64,000 bases of DNA, taken from Gudongella sp964575895 (lineage in GTDB: Bacteria > Bacillota > Clostridia > Tissierellales > Tissierellaceae). This document shows positions 26,309 to 34,918 of the stretch, one piece after another (the first letter of the stretch is position 1; every line of letters starts with the position of its first letter). Below the pieces are notes generated by a model. The model was not told where the DNA came from, made no database searches, and saw only the letters and a list, made by a program, of their open reading frames with translations. The stretch is from the NCBI GenBank assembly GCA_964575895.1, contig CAZNTE010000011.1, forward strand, positions 1 to 64,000, written 5' to 3'. The position numbers and the translations under genes were made by a program.

Positions 26309-27688
26309 ATGACAAAGTATTATGCTGAACCATTTAAAATAAAAATGGTTGAACCTATTAAAATTTTGACAAAAGAGGAAAGAATAGAGAAGATCAAGAA
26401 TGCCAACTACAATGTATTCTATTTAGACTCAGATGATGTATATATTGATTTGCTTACTGATAGTGGTACCGGTGCCATGAGTGCAAATCAATGGGCGGGT
26501 ATAATGGTTGGCGATGAAGCTTATTCAGGATCGAGAAGTTATAAGAACTTGATGGTATCAGCTAAAGATATTTTTGGATACAAGTATTTTCAACCAGTAC
26601 ATCAAGGTAGGGCAGCAGAAAAAGTTGTAATGCCAATATTCTTAAAAGAAGGTAAGGTAGCGATATCAAATATGCATTTTGATACTACTAGAGCACATGT
26701 GGAGTTATCAGGTGCTAGAGCTATCGACTGTGTAATAAAGGAGGCTTTAGACACAGTTAATTACCATCCATTTAAGGGGAATATGGATAATGAAAGACTT
26801 GAAAAACTAATACAAGAACACGGAGCAGAAAATGTTGGCATGATAATAATCACTGTTACTAACAATAGTGCAGGTGGCCAACCAGTTTCTATGGAAAACA
26901 TAAAAGAGACAAGTGAATTAGCAAAGAAATATAGTATTCCAGTTTGTATAGATGCTGCTAGATATGCAGAAAATGCTTACTTTATAAAGATGAGAGAAAA
27001 AGGCTATGAAGATAAATCAATTAAAGATATAGCAAGAGAAATGTTCAGTTATGCAGATGTATTTACTATGAGTGCAAAAAAAGATGCAATTATTAACATG
27101 GGTGGCTTAATTGGTGTTAAAGATGATTTGGAACTTTACGAAACAGTAAAAGCAAGAACTATACCATTTGAAGGATTCGTTTCATATGGAGGATTATCAG
27201 GAAGAGATATCGAAGCTATGGCAATAGGCCTTCAGGAAGGCACTGATTTTGATTACCTTAAATATAGAATAGGTCAAATGGAGTATTTAGCTGGGAAACT
27301 AGATGATGCAGGAATTGCATATCAATCTCCAGTTGGTGGTCATGCAGTTTTCCTAGATGCAAAGAAATTACTTCCTCATATACCCTATTATGAGTTCCCA
27401 GCTCAGGCTTTGGCTGTAGAATTGTATATTGAAGCTGGTATTAGAAGTTGTGATATCGGATCTTATATGATGGGTAATGATCCTGATACAGGAGAACAAA
27501 TTGAATCAGAATTTGAATTCACTAGACTTGCAGTACCAAGAAGAGTATACACACAATCTCATTTAGATGTAATTGTAGAAGCATTAATAGCAATTAAAGA
27601 GAGAAGAGAAACATTAAAAGGTTATAGAGTAACTTGGGAGCCTAAGGTATTAAGACACTTTACAGCTAAATTAGAACCTATAAAATAG
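26309..27688 (+). CDS. tnaA: tryptophanase (tryptophan indole-lyase)
   Basis: This 459-residue PLP enzyme of the beta-eliminating lyase family should split tryptophan into indole, pyruvate and ammonia. The family also includes tyrosine phenol-lyase, but specificity positions favour tryptophanase: Asp125 in HFDTTRAH (Thr in tyrosine phenol-lyase) and Ile383 in SCDIGSYM (Arg381 in tyrosine phenol-lyase). Other TnaA features are DSGTGAMS, NNSAGGQPVS, the PLP Lys in MSAKKDA (257/258), and LPHIPYYEFPAQALA. GGAGGTG precedes ATG 26309. It lacks the tnaC leader seen in Escherichia; the preceding gene is an HD protein. Confidence 0.92.
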   Translation: MTKYYAEPFKIKMVEPIKILTKEERIEKIKNANYNVFYLDSDDVYIDLLTDSGTGAMSANQWAGIMVGDEAYSGSRSYKNLMVSAKDIFGYKYFQPVHQGRAAEKVVMPIFLKEGKVAISNMHFDTTRAHVELSGARAIDCVIKEALDTVNYHPFKGNMDNERLEKLIQEHGAENVGMIIITVTNNSAGGQPVSMENIKETSELAKKYSIPVCIDAARYAENAYFIKMREKGYEDKSIKDIAREMFSYADVFTMSAKKDAIINMGGLIGVKDDLELYETVKARTIPFEGFVSYGGLSGRDIEAMAIGLQEGTDFDYLKYRIGQMEYLAGKLDDAGIAYQSPVGGHAVFLDAKKLLPHIPYYEFPAQALAVELYIEAGIRSCDIGSYMMGNDPDTGEQIESEFEFTRLAVPRRVYTQSHLDVIVEALIAIKERRETLKGYRVTWEPKVLRHFTAKLEPIK

Positions 27689-27694
27689 TATTAG

Positions 27695-27730
27695 AACCCT
27701 GACCTTTTTGCCAAAGGTCAGGGTTTATTA
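27695..27730 (+). terminator. rho-independent terminator
   Basis: AACCCTGACCTTT faces AAAGGTCAGGGTT and is followed by TATTAAAA. It ends tnaA. Confidence 0.8.
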
Positions 27731-27745
27731 AAAGGGGAAATTTTA

Positions 27746-28696
27746 ATGAAAAAAGTATTATATTTAATTTTAACTTCTGTACTTCTAGTCTTTTTATCAG
27801 GTTGTAGCAATGAAGATATTAGAGAAGAAGAATTTAATCTTGAGGTAGAAGGTGGAACCATTTATGGGACATTAACACTTCCAAAAGATGGTGATACTTT
27901 TAAAGTTGCTATCATTCATCAAGGATCAGGCCCAACGGATAGGGATGGTAATAGCCATATAGGTGGTTCAAATAATTCCTTGAAGATGATTGCAACTGAA
28001 TTAGCCAATCATGGGATAGCTTCAGTAAGATATGATAAGAGAGGAATTGCAGAATCAATGTCTCTTGTTCAAAGAGAAGAAGATTTGGTCTTTGAAGATT
28101 ATATTAATGATCTCAATCTGTGGATTGATAGGGTAAGGGGAGATGAAAGATTTGAAGAGATTTATTTGATAGGTCATAGTGAAGGTGCTTTAATTGCATC
28201 AGTTTCAGCAACAGAACGAGAAGTTAACGGATTTATATCTCTTGCTGGAGCTGGATATTCTGCCTATGATACACTTGTTAGACAGCTTTCATCACAACCA
28301 AAGGAAATAAGAGATGAATTATTTCCAATTATGGATGAACTATTAAAAGGTGAATTAGTAAAAAATATAGATCCAATGTACGCATCATTATTTAGAGAAA
28401 GTGTCCAACCATATTTAATATCTTGGTTTAAATATGATCCTATAGAGATTTATAGTAGGATAGAAGAACCAATAATAATTATTCAAGGAGATAATGACTT
28501 ACAAATTACTCTTGAGGATGCCAGTAGATTAGCAGAGAGTATAAATCAAGAGCCAATTATAGTAGAGGGCATGAATCATGTGCTAAAAGATGCTCCAAGG
28601 GATTATGAAGAAAACCTAGAGACTTATCAATTGCCAAATTTAGAACTTCATCCCCAATTAGTGGAGGAAATAGTTGAATTTATTATTGAAAATTAG
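27746..28696 (+). CDS. lipoprotein alpha/beta hydrolase
   Basis: This 316-residue protein has a lipoprotein signal (lipobox LSGCS, Cys about residue 20) and an alpha/beta hydrolase domain. The nucleophile elbow is GHSEG (Ser about 146), the oxyanion region HQGSGPTDRDGN, and the acid and base are in QGDNDLQI and GMNHVLK. It resembles bacterial surface esterases/peptidase-like hydrolases of the S9/S33 clan. The substrate is unknown. No promoter is obvious after the tnaA terminator, so it may rely partly on read-through; GGGG lies ahead of ATG. Confidence 0.87.
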   Translation: MKKVLYLILTSVLLVFLSGCSNEDIREEEFNLEVEGGTIYGTLTLPKDGDTFKVAIIHQGSGPTDRDGNSHIGGSNNSLKMIATELANHGIASVRYDKRGIAESMSLVQREEDLVFEDYINDLNLWIDRVRGDERFEEIYLIGHSEGALIASVSATEREVNGFISLAGAGYSAYDTLVRQLSSQPKEIRDELFPIMDELLKGELVKNIDPMYASLFRESVQPYLISWFKYDPIEIYSRIEEPIIIIQGDNDLQITLEDASRLAESINQEPIIVEGMNHVLKDAPRDYEENLETYQLPNLELHPQLVEEIVEFIIEN

Positions 28697-28719
28697 CCAT
28701 CTTAGTAGTAAGGTGGTTT
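28696..28719 (+). terminator. hairpin terminator
   Basis: GCCATCTTA faces TAAGGTGG around GTAG, then TTTATCC. It directly follows the hydrolase stop. Confidence 0.55.
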
Positions 28720-28734
28720 ATCCTTAATCTTAAA

Positions 28735-28749
28735 TGATAATGTTTATCA
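28735..28749 (+). promoter_or_regulatory. Fur-box operator upstream of superoxide dismutase
   Basis: TGATAAT-G-TTTATCA matches the 7-1-7 Fur box (TGATAATNATTATCA) at 14 of 15 positions, and the inverted repeat extends one or two bases further on each side. It lies 65 bases upstream of sodA, suggesting iron-responsive (Fur) control; a PerR or Zur relative is possible. Confidence 0.65.
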
Positions 28750-28813
28750 TTACCATTCTTGGGTAATAATGTAATGGATAATAAATTATTAATATAGATA
28801 AAGGAGAGATTTT

Positions 28814-29410
28814 ATGAATTTTAAATTACCAGGATTAAACTACGGATATGACCAACTTGAGCCTTATATTGATTCACGAACAATGGAGATTCATTATACC
28901 AAGCATCACCAAGCTTATATTAACAATTTGAATGCTGCTCTTGAAGGGCATGAAGATTTGCAACAATTAACAATTGAAGAATTATTAACTAATTTAGAAG
29001 GTATACCTGAAGAAATTAGGATGGCTGTACGAAACAATGGTGGTGGTCACCTTAATCATTCCATGTTTTGGGAGATAATGTCACCAAATGGTGGGGGCGA
29101 ACCAAAAGGTGAATTACTTGAGATGATTAATAGAGACTTTGGAAGTTTTGAAGAGTTTAAAGCTGAGTTTAAAAAAGCTGCCGGAGCTAGATTTGGTAGT
29201 GGTTGGGCATGGTTAGTACTTGATGGTGAAAAACTTAGAGTAGTTTCTACACCGAATCAAGACAATCCAATTACTGATGGTTTGAATCCAATATTAGGAA
29301 TTGATGTTTGGGAACATGCTTATTATCTAAAGTATCAAAACTTAAGACCAGATTATGTAGAAGCATGGTTTAATGTAATTGATTGGGAAAAAGTAGGGAA
29401 GACTATATAA
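28814..29410 (+). CDS. sodA: Fe/Mn superoxide dismutase
   Basis: This 198-residue protein has Fe/Mn-SOD metal ligands: His27 in EIHYTKHH, a second His in HLNHSMFWE, and Asp and His in IDVWEHAYY. It converts superoxide to oxygen and peroxide in the cytoplasm. AAGGAGAG precedes ATG 28814. The residues seen do not firmly separate Fe from Mn use, although the Fur box suggests iron is involved in control. A strong terminator follows. Confidence 0.96.
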   Translation: MNFKLPGLNYGYDQLEPYIDSRTMEIHYTKHHQAYINNLNAALEGHEDLQQLTIEELLTNLEGIPEEIRMAVRNNGGGHLNHSMFWEIMSPNGGGEPKGELLEMINRDFGSFEEFKAEFKKAAGARFGSGWAWLVLDGEKLRVVSTPNQDNPITDGLNPILGIDVWEHAYYLKYQNLRPDYVEAWFNVIDWEKVGKTI

Positions 29411-29420
29411 ATTTAATAGT

Positions 29421-29451
29421 AAAGACTAGGCTTAATGCTTAGTCTTTTTTT
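29421..29451 (+). terminator. rho-independent terminator
   Basis: AAAGACTAGGC faces GCTTAGTCTTT and is followed by a run of T. It ends sodA. Confidence 0.88.
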
Positions 29452-29472
29452 ATGATGAAAATATGGATAATA

Positions 29473-29481
29473 TGGTATAAT
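29473..29481 (+). promoter_or_regulatory. extended -10 promoter
   Basis: TGG followed by TATAAT (29476-29481), 23 bases upstream of the next gene. No clear -35 is seen, which fits an extended -10 promoter. Confidence 0.5.
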
Positions 29482-29503
29482 TATCAAATAAGGAGGGAAT
29501 TAG

Positions 29504-29749
29504 ATGGAGAATTCATATAGGTATTACAAGAACAATCAATGTGAGTACTTTCCTTGTCATGTTACAAAGAACAATGAGAATTTTAATTGTATGTTTTGTT
29601 ATTGCCCCCTATACTTCTTTGAAGAGTGTGGAGGAAATCATTTCGATAATAATGGAATAAAAGACTGCACAAATTGTTTAATACCCCATAGCTATGAAGG
29701 ATACGACTATATAAATAATAAGATATTAAGTAAATTATACAATCGCTAA
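29504..29749 (+). CDS. cysteine-rich small domain protein
   Basis: This 81-residue protein has eight Cys, including CEYFPCH, NCMFCYCPLY, EECGG and DCTNCLIPH. The pattern matches the cysteine-rich small domain family (zf-like, PF04071 from memory), thought to bind zinc. Family members are often near cobalamin genes, but there are none here. AGGAGGG precedes ATG 29504. It is followed closely by the YkvA-like gene. Confidence 0.8.
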   Translation: MENSYRYYKNNQCEYFPCHVTKNNENFNCMFCYCPLYFFEECGGNHFDNNGIKDCTNCLIPHSYEGYDYINNKILSKLYNR

Positions 29750-29766
29750 AGAAAGAGTGAGAACTA

Positions 29767-30147
29767 ATGAAAATAGAACCTAAAAAGATCTTAAGAGGCT
29801 TGAATAAGAAAGCGAAGCTTTATTTAAACGACAACACTAGACTTAGTGAACTTATTGCTAATACAGGAATAAAAATAAAGAATAACAATCAGTTATCGGA
29901 CATTGTGGATGAAATTAAGACCTTAACCAGTTTAGTTATGGACTTTTCTAAGAAGAGGTACACCAATATATCTGCTTCAACTGTCATTACAATCATTGCT
30001 GGATTGATTTATCTTGTAAATCCTGTTGATTTAATACCTGATATTTTTATTGGAGGATTTGTAGATGATGCAGCCGTGTTAGGCTATATCCTAAAGAGGA
30101 TAGGTTCAGAGTTGGATCAATATAAGCAATGGAAGAAGGACTTGTAG
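29767..30147 (+). CDS. YkvA family (DUF1232) membrane protein
   Basis: This 126-residue protein has a charged helical N-terminal part and a DUF1232 segment: ASTVITIIAGLIYLVNPVDLIPDIFIGGFVDDAAVLGYILK, including the hallmark NPVDLIPD motif at about residue 85. The hydrophobic segment suggests membrane association. Function is unknown. It starts 17 bases after the cysteine-rich gene and its end lies just ahead of the SLH gene, so the three are likely cotranscribed. Confidence 0.85.
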   Translation: MKIEPKKILRGLNKKAKLYLNDNTRLSELIANTGIKIKNNNQLSDIVDEIKTLTSLVMDFSKKRYTNISASTVITIIAGLIYLVNPVDLIPDIFIGGFVDDAAVLGYILKRIGSELDQYKQWKKDL

Positions 30148-30155
30148 GAGGAAAG

Positions 30156-31154
30156 ATGAAAAAGATAATAATACTTACATTAATATTCATATTATTAGTA
30201 ACTAATGTTGTATTTGCCCAGGAAATTGAAGTCGGAATACCTAGAAGTGTTTCAGTAGCTCAGTTGGAAGAAGATAGAAATACTTTTGTTATAAGGTGGA
30301 GAAATGAAGCTACTACAAATGTTTTGCTTCAGGATTCAGTATTAGCTAAAGACTTTTTCTTTCAGGTAGATATATATATAAGAGAGGGAGAAAAAGTTAT
30401 AAGCAGAAATTTATCATATTATCTTTATTCAGTTGAAAAAGGAGACGATGGATATTTTGAAATAAATATTAATCCAGTTGAGCTAGGATACACTAATAAT
30501 GATGTTGATATTATGAAAAATACTTATAGTTTTAGAATTAGAAATGGGTTAAAGATGTCTGATATTCTAGGTAGTTACTTCATAAAGGGATCATATTCAA
30601 CACCAGTTAATATTGGATTAGTTTATCCTTATAGTTATGCAAGTCAGTGGGCTTTAACTGAGTTGGACAAGAGTATTGAATATGATCTTCTTACTGATAG
30701 CATGAAAGGAAATATGCGTGATATAGTAACAAGAGCAGAATTTAGTGAGATAATTGTAAGATTTTATGAGTCTAAAACTGGAAATGAGATTAAAACTGAA
30801 TCCGGAAGTGTGTTTATTGATTCTCAGGATCAAAATGTTTTAAAAGCTGCTCAAATGGGATTTATTAATGGATATACTGATGGTTCATTTAAACCAAACA
30901 ATCCAATATTTAGACAAGATATAGCTGTTATTATAACTAGAGCACTAAAAAATATCTATCCAGATATGAGTTATTCCTATAAGCCTATGGAGCATTTTGA
31001 AGATATTCAGGCTTATGCATATGATAGTATAATGTTCCTAAACAGTAGAGGGATACTAAAAGGAGATGAAAAGGGAAACCTTAATCCACTTAACAACACT
31101 ACTAGGGAAGAAGCTGCTGTATTAGTTGTTAGAACTTATGAGATGTTCAAATAA
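30156..31154 (+). CDS. secreted protein with S-layer homology (SLH) domains
   Basis: This 332-residue protein has a signal peptide (1-21, ending VVFAQE), a novel N-terminal domain (about 25-165) and three SLH-type repeats (about 170-332) with features such as ITRAEFSEIIVRFYE, MGFINGYTDGSFKPNN and TREEAAVLVVRTYEMF. SLH repeats bind pyruvylated wall polymers and hold proteins on the surface. The start is ATG 30156 with AGGAGG 4 bases upstream; an in-frame start at 30129 overlaps the YkvA gene and has no ribosome site. The first repeat is diverged. Confidence 0.85.
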   Translation: MKKIIILTLIFILLVTNVVFAQEIEVGIPRSVSVAQLEEDRNTFVIRWRNEATTNVLLQDSVLAKDFFFQVDIYIREGEKVISRNLSYYLYSVEKGDDGYFEININPVELGYTNNDVDIMKNTYSFRIRNGLKMSDILGSYFIKGSYSTPVNIGLVYPYSYASQWALTELDKSIEYDLLTDSMKGNMRDIVTRAEFSEIIVRFYESKTGNEIKTESGSVFIDSQDQNVLKAAQMGFINGYTDGSFKPNNPIFRQDIAVIITRALKNIYPDMSYSYKPMEHFEDIQAYAYDSIMFLNSRGILKGDEKGNLNPLNNTTREEAAVLVVRTYEMFK

Positions 31155-31188
31155 GATTTATGGGTCTACTAATAATTGTAGACTCATA

Positions 31189-31217
31189 TTTACTTTATAC
31201 GGAAATAAGTGTATAGT
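31189..31217 (+). promoter_or_regulatory. sigma-A promoter of the EamA transporter gene
   Basis: TTTACT (31189-31194), 17 bases, then TATAGT (31212-31217), upstream of the DMT transporter start at 31253. A weak hairpin (GGGTCTAC facing GTAGACTC, 31162-31183) just before may end the SLH transcript. Confidence 0.5.
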
Positions 31218-31252
31218 AAATTCATGCGAATTTTTAGAAAGAGGAAAATAAT

Positions 31253-32152
31253 ATGATACAGAATAATATTGGAGAGTTTGCTGCATTAGCTACAGCTTTC
31301 AGTTGGACATTTGTTGGGATATTTTTTGGAAGTGCAAGTAAGAGAATAGGCAGTTTATCTGTTAATTTCATAAAGTTAGTATTTGCATTTATTTTATTGA
31401 GTATAGCAGCTTATTTAACAAGGGGAGTTATGTTTCCTACTGATGCAACTTTACATAATTGGGTTTTCTTGATGATATCTGGTGTTATTGGATTTTTTCT
31501 TGGAGACTACTTTATGCTTAAGGCATATATAGAGGTGGGAGTTAGAGTTTCGATGCTTCTGATGGCAACTAGCCCGCCTATGACTGCTTTAATAGGATTT
31601 ATACTATTAGGAGAGGTGCTATCAATTTCAGCGATTATTGGTATGAGTATAACTATATCTGGTATTATAATTGTAATACTCAGTAAAGATATTAATGATA
31701 AAAGATTTAAAGTCAGATATTCTCTAAGAGGTCTTACTTATGCTTTTATTGGTGCCTTTGGACAATCAATGGGATTGATATTTAGTAAGATAGGATTGGG
31801 AGATTACAATACTTTTGCTGCTACACAAATTAGGGTTATAGCTGGATTTGCTTGCTTTATAATATTTGTTACAGTTAGAAATAACTGGGGAGAACTTCGA
31901 ATAGCAATAAAAGATAAAATAGCAATTTTACATACCTTACTAGGATCTGTATTTGGACCATTTATAGGTGTAAGCTTATCTCTAATAGCTTTGAGATACA
32001 CCAGTGCAGGGATTGCATCAACTTTAACATCAATTACACCAGTAACAATAATCCCATTTTCGATTTTTTTATTTAAGGAAGAAGTAAAACCTAAGGAAAT
32101 AGTAGGTGCTATTGTTTCAGTAGTTGGGGTTGCCTATTTAATGCTATTTTAA
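31253..32152 (+). CDS. EamA-family (DMT) transporter
   Basis: This 299-residue protein has ten predicted membrane helices in two EamA halves. Each half ends with the typical pattern (first half LGEVLSISAIIGMSITISGI; second half FKEEVKPKEIVGAIVSVVGV). The family exports metabolites and amino acids, and the substrate cannot be read. GAGG precedes ATG 31253. It shares a bidirectional terminator with ftsX on the opposite strand. Confidence 0.88.
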   Translation: MIQNNIGEFAALATAFSWTFVGIFFGSASKRIGSLSVNFIKLVFAFILLSIAAYLTRGVMFPTDATLHNWVFLMISGVIGFFLGDYFMLKAYIEVGVRVSMLLMATSPPMTALIGFILLGEVLSISAIIGMSITISGIIIVILSKDINDKRFKVRYSLRGLTYAFIGAFGQSMGLIFSKIGLGDYNTFAATQIRVIAGFACFIIFVTVRNNWGELRIAIKDKIAILHTLLGSVFGPFIGVSLSLIALRYTSAGIASTLTSITPVTIIPFSIFLFKEEVKPKEIVGAIVSVVGVAYLMLF

Positions 32153-32174
32153 AGGAGCTTTTTTAAGCTCCTTT
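32151..32174. terminator. bidirectional terminator
   Basis: AAAGGAGCTT faces AAGCTCCTTT around TTTT. It overlaps the stop codons of the EamA gene (plus) and of ftsX (minus). Confidence 0.8.
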
Positions 32175-33050
32175 ATTTAAATTTGTTGTCTTAATTCCTA
32201 GAACACTACCTAAAAATCCTAGGATAATACCACTTATCAAATTAAAAACCACCAATATTATCATTAGGTCAACAAAATTAGGTAATATTATAAATGGTAG
32301 GACTCCTTCTATTTTGGAATAAACAAAATTATTGGACAAGTAGACAAGTATTATTGAACTTAATGCGGATAATACCGTCATAAGTATTCCATTTAAAACA
32401 AATGGTACATATATGAAATATGAGGGAGCCCCTAGTAGTTTTAATGTACTAATTTGATCCTTATTCATATAGACACCTTGTCTAATTATGTGTGCTGTTA
32501 TTACTACTGTAGCTACACTTATGGCAACAAATACGAATACTCCTAAAATGGTAATAATATTTAATATATTCTTAAGTTGACTTAGAACTTCCCGATTGTC
32601 CCTGACCAGTTCAACACCTTCTATATTTTTGCTAACAGAAACTATATCATCTAAATTATCCAACTCAATAAAGACCTCTATATAAGAACTAAAAGGGTTA
32701 TGATCGAATAATTCAAGAATTTTTCTATCACTACCAAGAATATCTTTCATCCTTTCATTAGCTTCATTTGAATCAATTAAATTGACTTTATTAATACCTT
32801 CAATCAATTCAAGTTCTTCTCTAATATAAGTAGGGTCATAGTTTTCTGAGTAATATATGCTTATTTCTGCCTGAGAGCTAATTTCACTTATCATAAACTG
32901 GCTTGAAACTCCTAAGGATATAACCAATGAGATTATAAAAAAGACGAAGCCTAAGCTTATGATTGAAAGAATATTTGATGATAGATCCCTCTTAATTAAA
33001 GTATATACTTCCTTAAAGTAATAGTTTGTGTTATTGATCTTTTTACCCAT
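32163..33050 (-). CDS. ftsX: cell-division ABC transporter permease FtsX
   Basis: This 295-residue protein has the FtsX layout: one N-terminal membrane helix (about 22-45), an extracellular domain (about 50-160), and three further helices (about 165-190, 215-240, 262-285). FtsX works with FtsE and passes conformational signals across the membrane to activate peptidoglycan hydrolases. Its start overlaps the end of ftsE by 8 bases. The coiled-coil protein encoded just upstream of ftsE is the likely outside partner. Confidence 0.93.
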   Translation of the reverse strand: MGKKINNTNYYFKEVYTLIKRDLSSNILSIISLGFVFFIISLVISLGVSSQFMISEISSQAEISIYYSENYDPTYIREELELIEGINKVNLIDSNEANERMKDILGSDRKILELFDHNPFSSYIEVFIELDNLDDIVSVSKNIEGVELVRDNREVLSQLKNILNIITILGVFVFVAISVATVVITAHIIRQGVYMNKDQISTLKLLGAPSYFIYVPFVLNGILMTVLSALSSIILVYLSNNFVYSKIEGVLPFIILPNFVDLMIILVVFNLISGIILGFLGSVLGIKTTNLNKGA

Positions 33051-33717
33051 AGATTTCCTCCTGGTATTTCATTTTTCCATCTTCAACTTGAATATGAAGA
33101 GAGTCATCTATATCTTTTATTAAATGAGTGGCATGAGTAGTTATAAGTACTGTTGTATCTTTTGATTTAAAAGATTTGAGAAGATCAAAGATAATTATTG
33201 AGTTCTTTTTATCTAAGTTCCCAGTTGGTTCATCAGCGATAATAAGTTTTGGTTCCCTAGCAATTGCTCTAGCAATTGCTACTCTTTGTTTTTCACCGTA
33301 TGAAAGATTTTCAACACTGGAGTGTACTTTATGAGATAGTCCAACTTTTTCTAATGCTTTTAAGGCTTTTTCATACATAAGGATTTTATCTATATCAAGA
33401 AATCTCATTCCTACAAGAACATTATCACAAACAGATCTTCCTGGTAGTAATTTAAAATCTTGAAAGATTGGACCAATTGCTTGTCTTAATTTAATTAGCT
33501 CATTATCCTTTATTGACTTCATCTTATAATCCAAGACCAATAACTCACCTTGAGTGAGTTTTTCCATGCCTAATATGAGTTTAACAAAACTTGTTTTTCC
33601 TGAACCACTTGGTCCTGTTATAAAGACGAGTTCACCGGTTGGAATTTCTATATTAACATTATTCAATCCAAAAGTTCCATCTTTATATTGTAAGCTTAAA
33701 TCTATTGCTTTTATCAT
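33043..33717 (-). CDS. ftsE: cell-division ATP-binding protein FtsE
   Basis: This 224-residue ABC ATPase has Walker A GPSGSGKTS, signature LSYGEKQRVAIARA and Walker B LIIADEPTGNLD. Placement directly before ftsX identifies it as FtsE rather than a LolD-type ATPase. It drives FtsX to control cell-wall hydrolysis at division. TAGGAGGAAAC lies ahead of the ATG. The upstream coiled-coil gene ends only 9 bases before it. Confidence 0.94.
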   Translation of the reverse strand: MIKAIDLSLQYKDGTFGLNNVNIEIPTGELVFITGPSGSGKTSFVKLILGMEKLTQGELLVLDYKMKSIKDNELIKLRQAIGPIFQDFKLLPGRSVCDNVLVGMRFLDIDKILMYEKALKALEKVGLSHKVHSSVENLSYGEKQRVAIARAIAREPKLIIADEPTGNLDKKNSIIIFDLLKSFKSKDTTVLITTHATHLIKDIDDSLHIQVEDGKMKYQEEIYG

Positions 33718-33726
33718 AGTTTCCTC

Positions 33727-34830
33727 CTAAAAAAGAACCGGTAATATATTAAGTTCCAAGTATCCGTCATAAATTTTAACTGACCTTATTTTATTACGGC
33801 CTAATAGAGTAGAGAATCTTAAATCTAAATATCCAAAGTCAAAAAGTTCTTCTAGAGAACTTTTCTCAAGATTTAAACCCATGTATTGACCTTTTGTCAT
33901 ATTGAATCTAAGGGTTTGATCATCAATTTGTTCCAGGCTACCATGAATTATTAATTGTAATTCCCTAAGATTTAAAACCATCTCATTTTCCCTGAAAATT
34001 ACAGTTAAAGGGGTAGATAAACCTTTTTTACTTAATTCCACATTTAACAGATCTTCATTTATTATGCCGTATATTCTAGCTAAGGATATTTTCGTCTCAA
34101 TTAAGTCAGGAGGAAGGTCACCTGTTTCTACAATTTTAACCAGTTGTTTAATAACTTCTTCAAATATTGGTTTTGACTGTATCCAGCGATTATTAAGTTC
34201 ATCCAGATAGGTTAGGTATTTCTGCTTTTCATCCATTAACTCATTAAGCCTACTCTCTAGGGTTGTTTTTATCTCTAATTTATTTGCGAGGGTCTCTTCT
34301 AATTGTTTTCTTGTATTATCTAATACTAATAAATTATTATCCAGATTAGTTTTTTCTATCAACAATTCATCTCTTTCTTTATCTATGATTTCCAGAAGAT
34401 TTGATGTATTTCTTGAGACTTCTCTGATACTATTTATTCTCCGTAGGAGTGTAGGTAGATCTTTAGAATTCAATATTAGTTGAAGGTAATTTAAAGCACC
34501 ATTTTTTTGATATGACTTTAATACACTTTCCATTATATCTAAATTATTATCATATGATTTTGTCATATCTTCAATATTTTTCTCAAGCTCTTGGATACTA
34601 ACTTGAAGATTATCAATTTCCTGTTTTATCTTTTTTTCTGTAATTTCCATCTCATTTATTTCCTGTTGAATCAAGTAAAGCTGATCTAATATCAAAAACT
34701 CTTCATCATTAAGTTGAGTTATGGAGCTACTATTTTCAAAATTTGTGACTTCATTCAATTGGCTGGAGTAAACACTGGTAAAAAGATTTAAAATAATTGC
34801 TAAAGCTACTAAAATACTAATTCTCTTCAA
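33727..34830 (-). CDS. secreted coiled-coil protein, probable FtsEX partner (PcsB/EnvC-like without catalytic domain)
   Basis: This 367-residue protein has a signal peptide (about 1-20), a long coiled coil (about 45-215) containing SVLKSYQKNGALNYLQLILN, as in PcsB/EnvC proteins that bind FtsX, and a globular C-terminal part (about 230-367). I see no M23, CHAP or NlpC/P60 motif (no HxH or Cys-His pair), so it cannot itself cut peptidoglycan by those mechanisms. The TTG start at 34830 is supported by AGGGTGG 7 bases upstream; the longer ATG at 34860 lies inside the promoter. It leads the ftsE-ftsX operon. Confidence 0.8.
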   Translation of the reverse strand: MKRISILVALAIILNLFTSVYSSQLNEVTNFENSSSITQLNDEEFLILDQLYLIQQEINEMEITEKKIKQEIDNLQVSIQELEKNIEDMTKSYDNNLDIMESVLKSYQKNGALNYLQLILNSKDLPTLLRRINSIREVSRNTSNLLEIIDKERDELLIEKTNLDNNLLVLDNTRKQLEETLANKLEIKTTLESRLNELMDEKQKYLTYLDELNNRWIQSKPIFEEVIKQLVKIVETGDLPPDLIETKISLARIYGIINEDLLNVELSKKGLSTPLTVIFRENEMVLNLRELQLIIHGSLEQIDDQTLRFNMTKGQYMGLNLEKSSLEELFDFGYLDLRFSTLLGRNKIRSVKIYDGYLELNILPVLF

Positions 34831-34851
34831 GTCATCACCACCCTTATAATC

Positions 34852-34880
34852 TTTATACATTTTTCAGCTAGTATTGTCAA
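34852..34880 (-). promoter_or_regulatory. sigma-A promoter of the coiled-coil/ftsEX operon
   Basis: On the minus strand a perfect TTGACA (plus 34875-34880), 17 bases, then TATAAA (plus 34852-34857). Its position requires the gene start to be downstream, at 34830. Confidence 0.75.
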
Positions 34881-34918
34881 CATAAAGGGTATAGAGAATA
34901 GTAAGAGGAGGATTATAT

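Noticed and set aside
26309..27688. Tyrosine phenol-lyase
   Set aside because: Residues at the two specificity positions (Asp125, Ile383) and the LPHIP and DIGS segments agree with tryptophanase.
34831..34860. ATG 34860 as start of the coiled-coil protein
   Set aside because: It overlaps the -10 element of a TTGACA-N17-TATAAA promoter and has no ribosome site.
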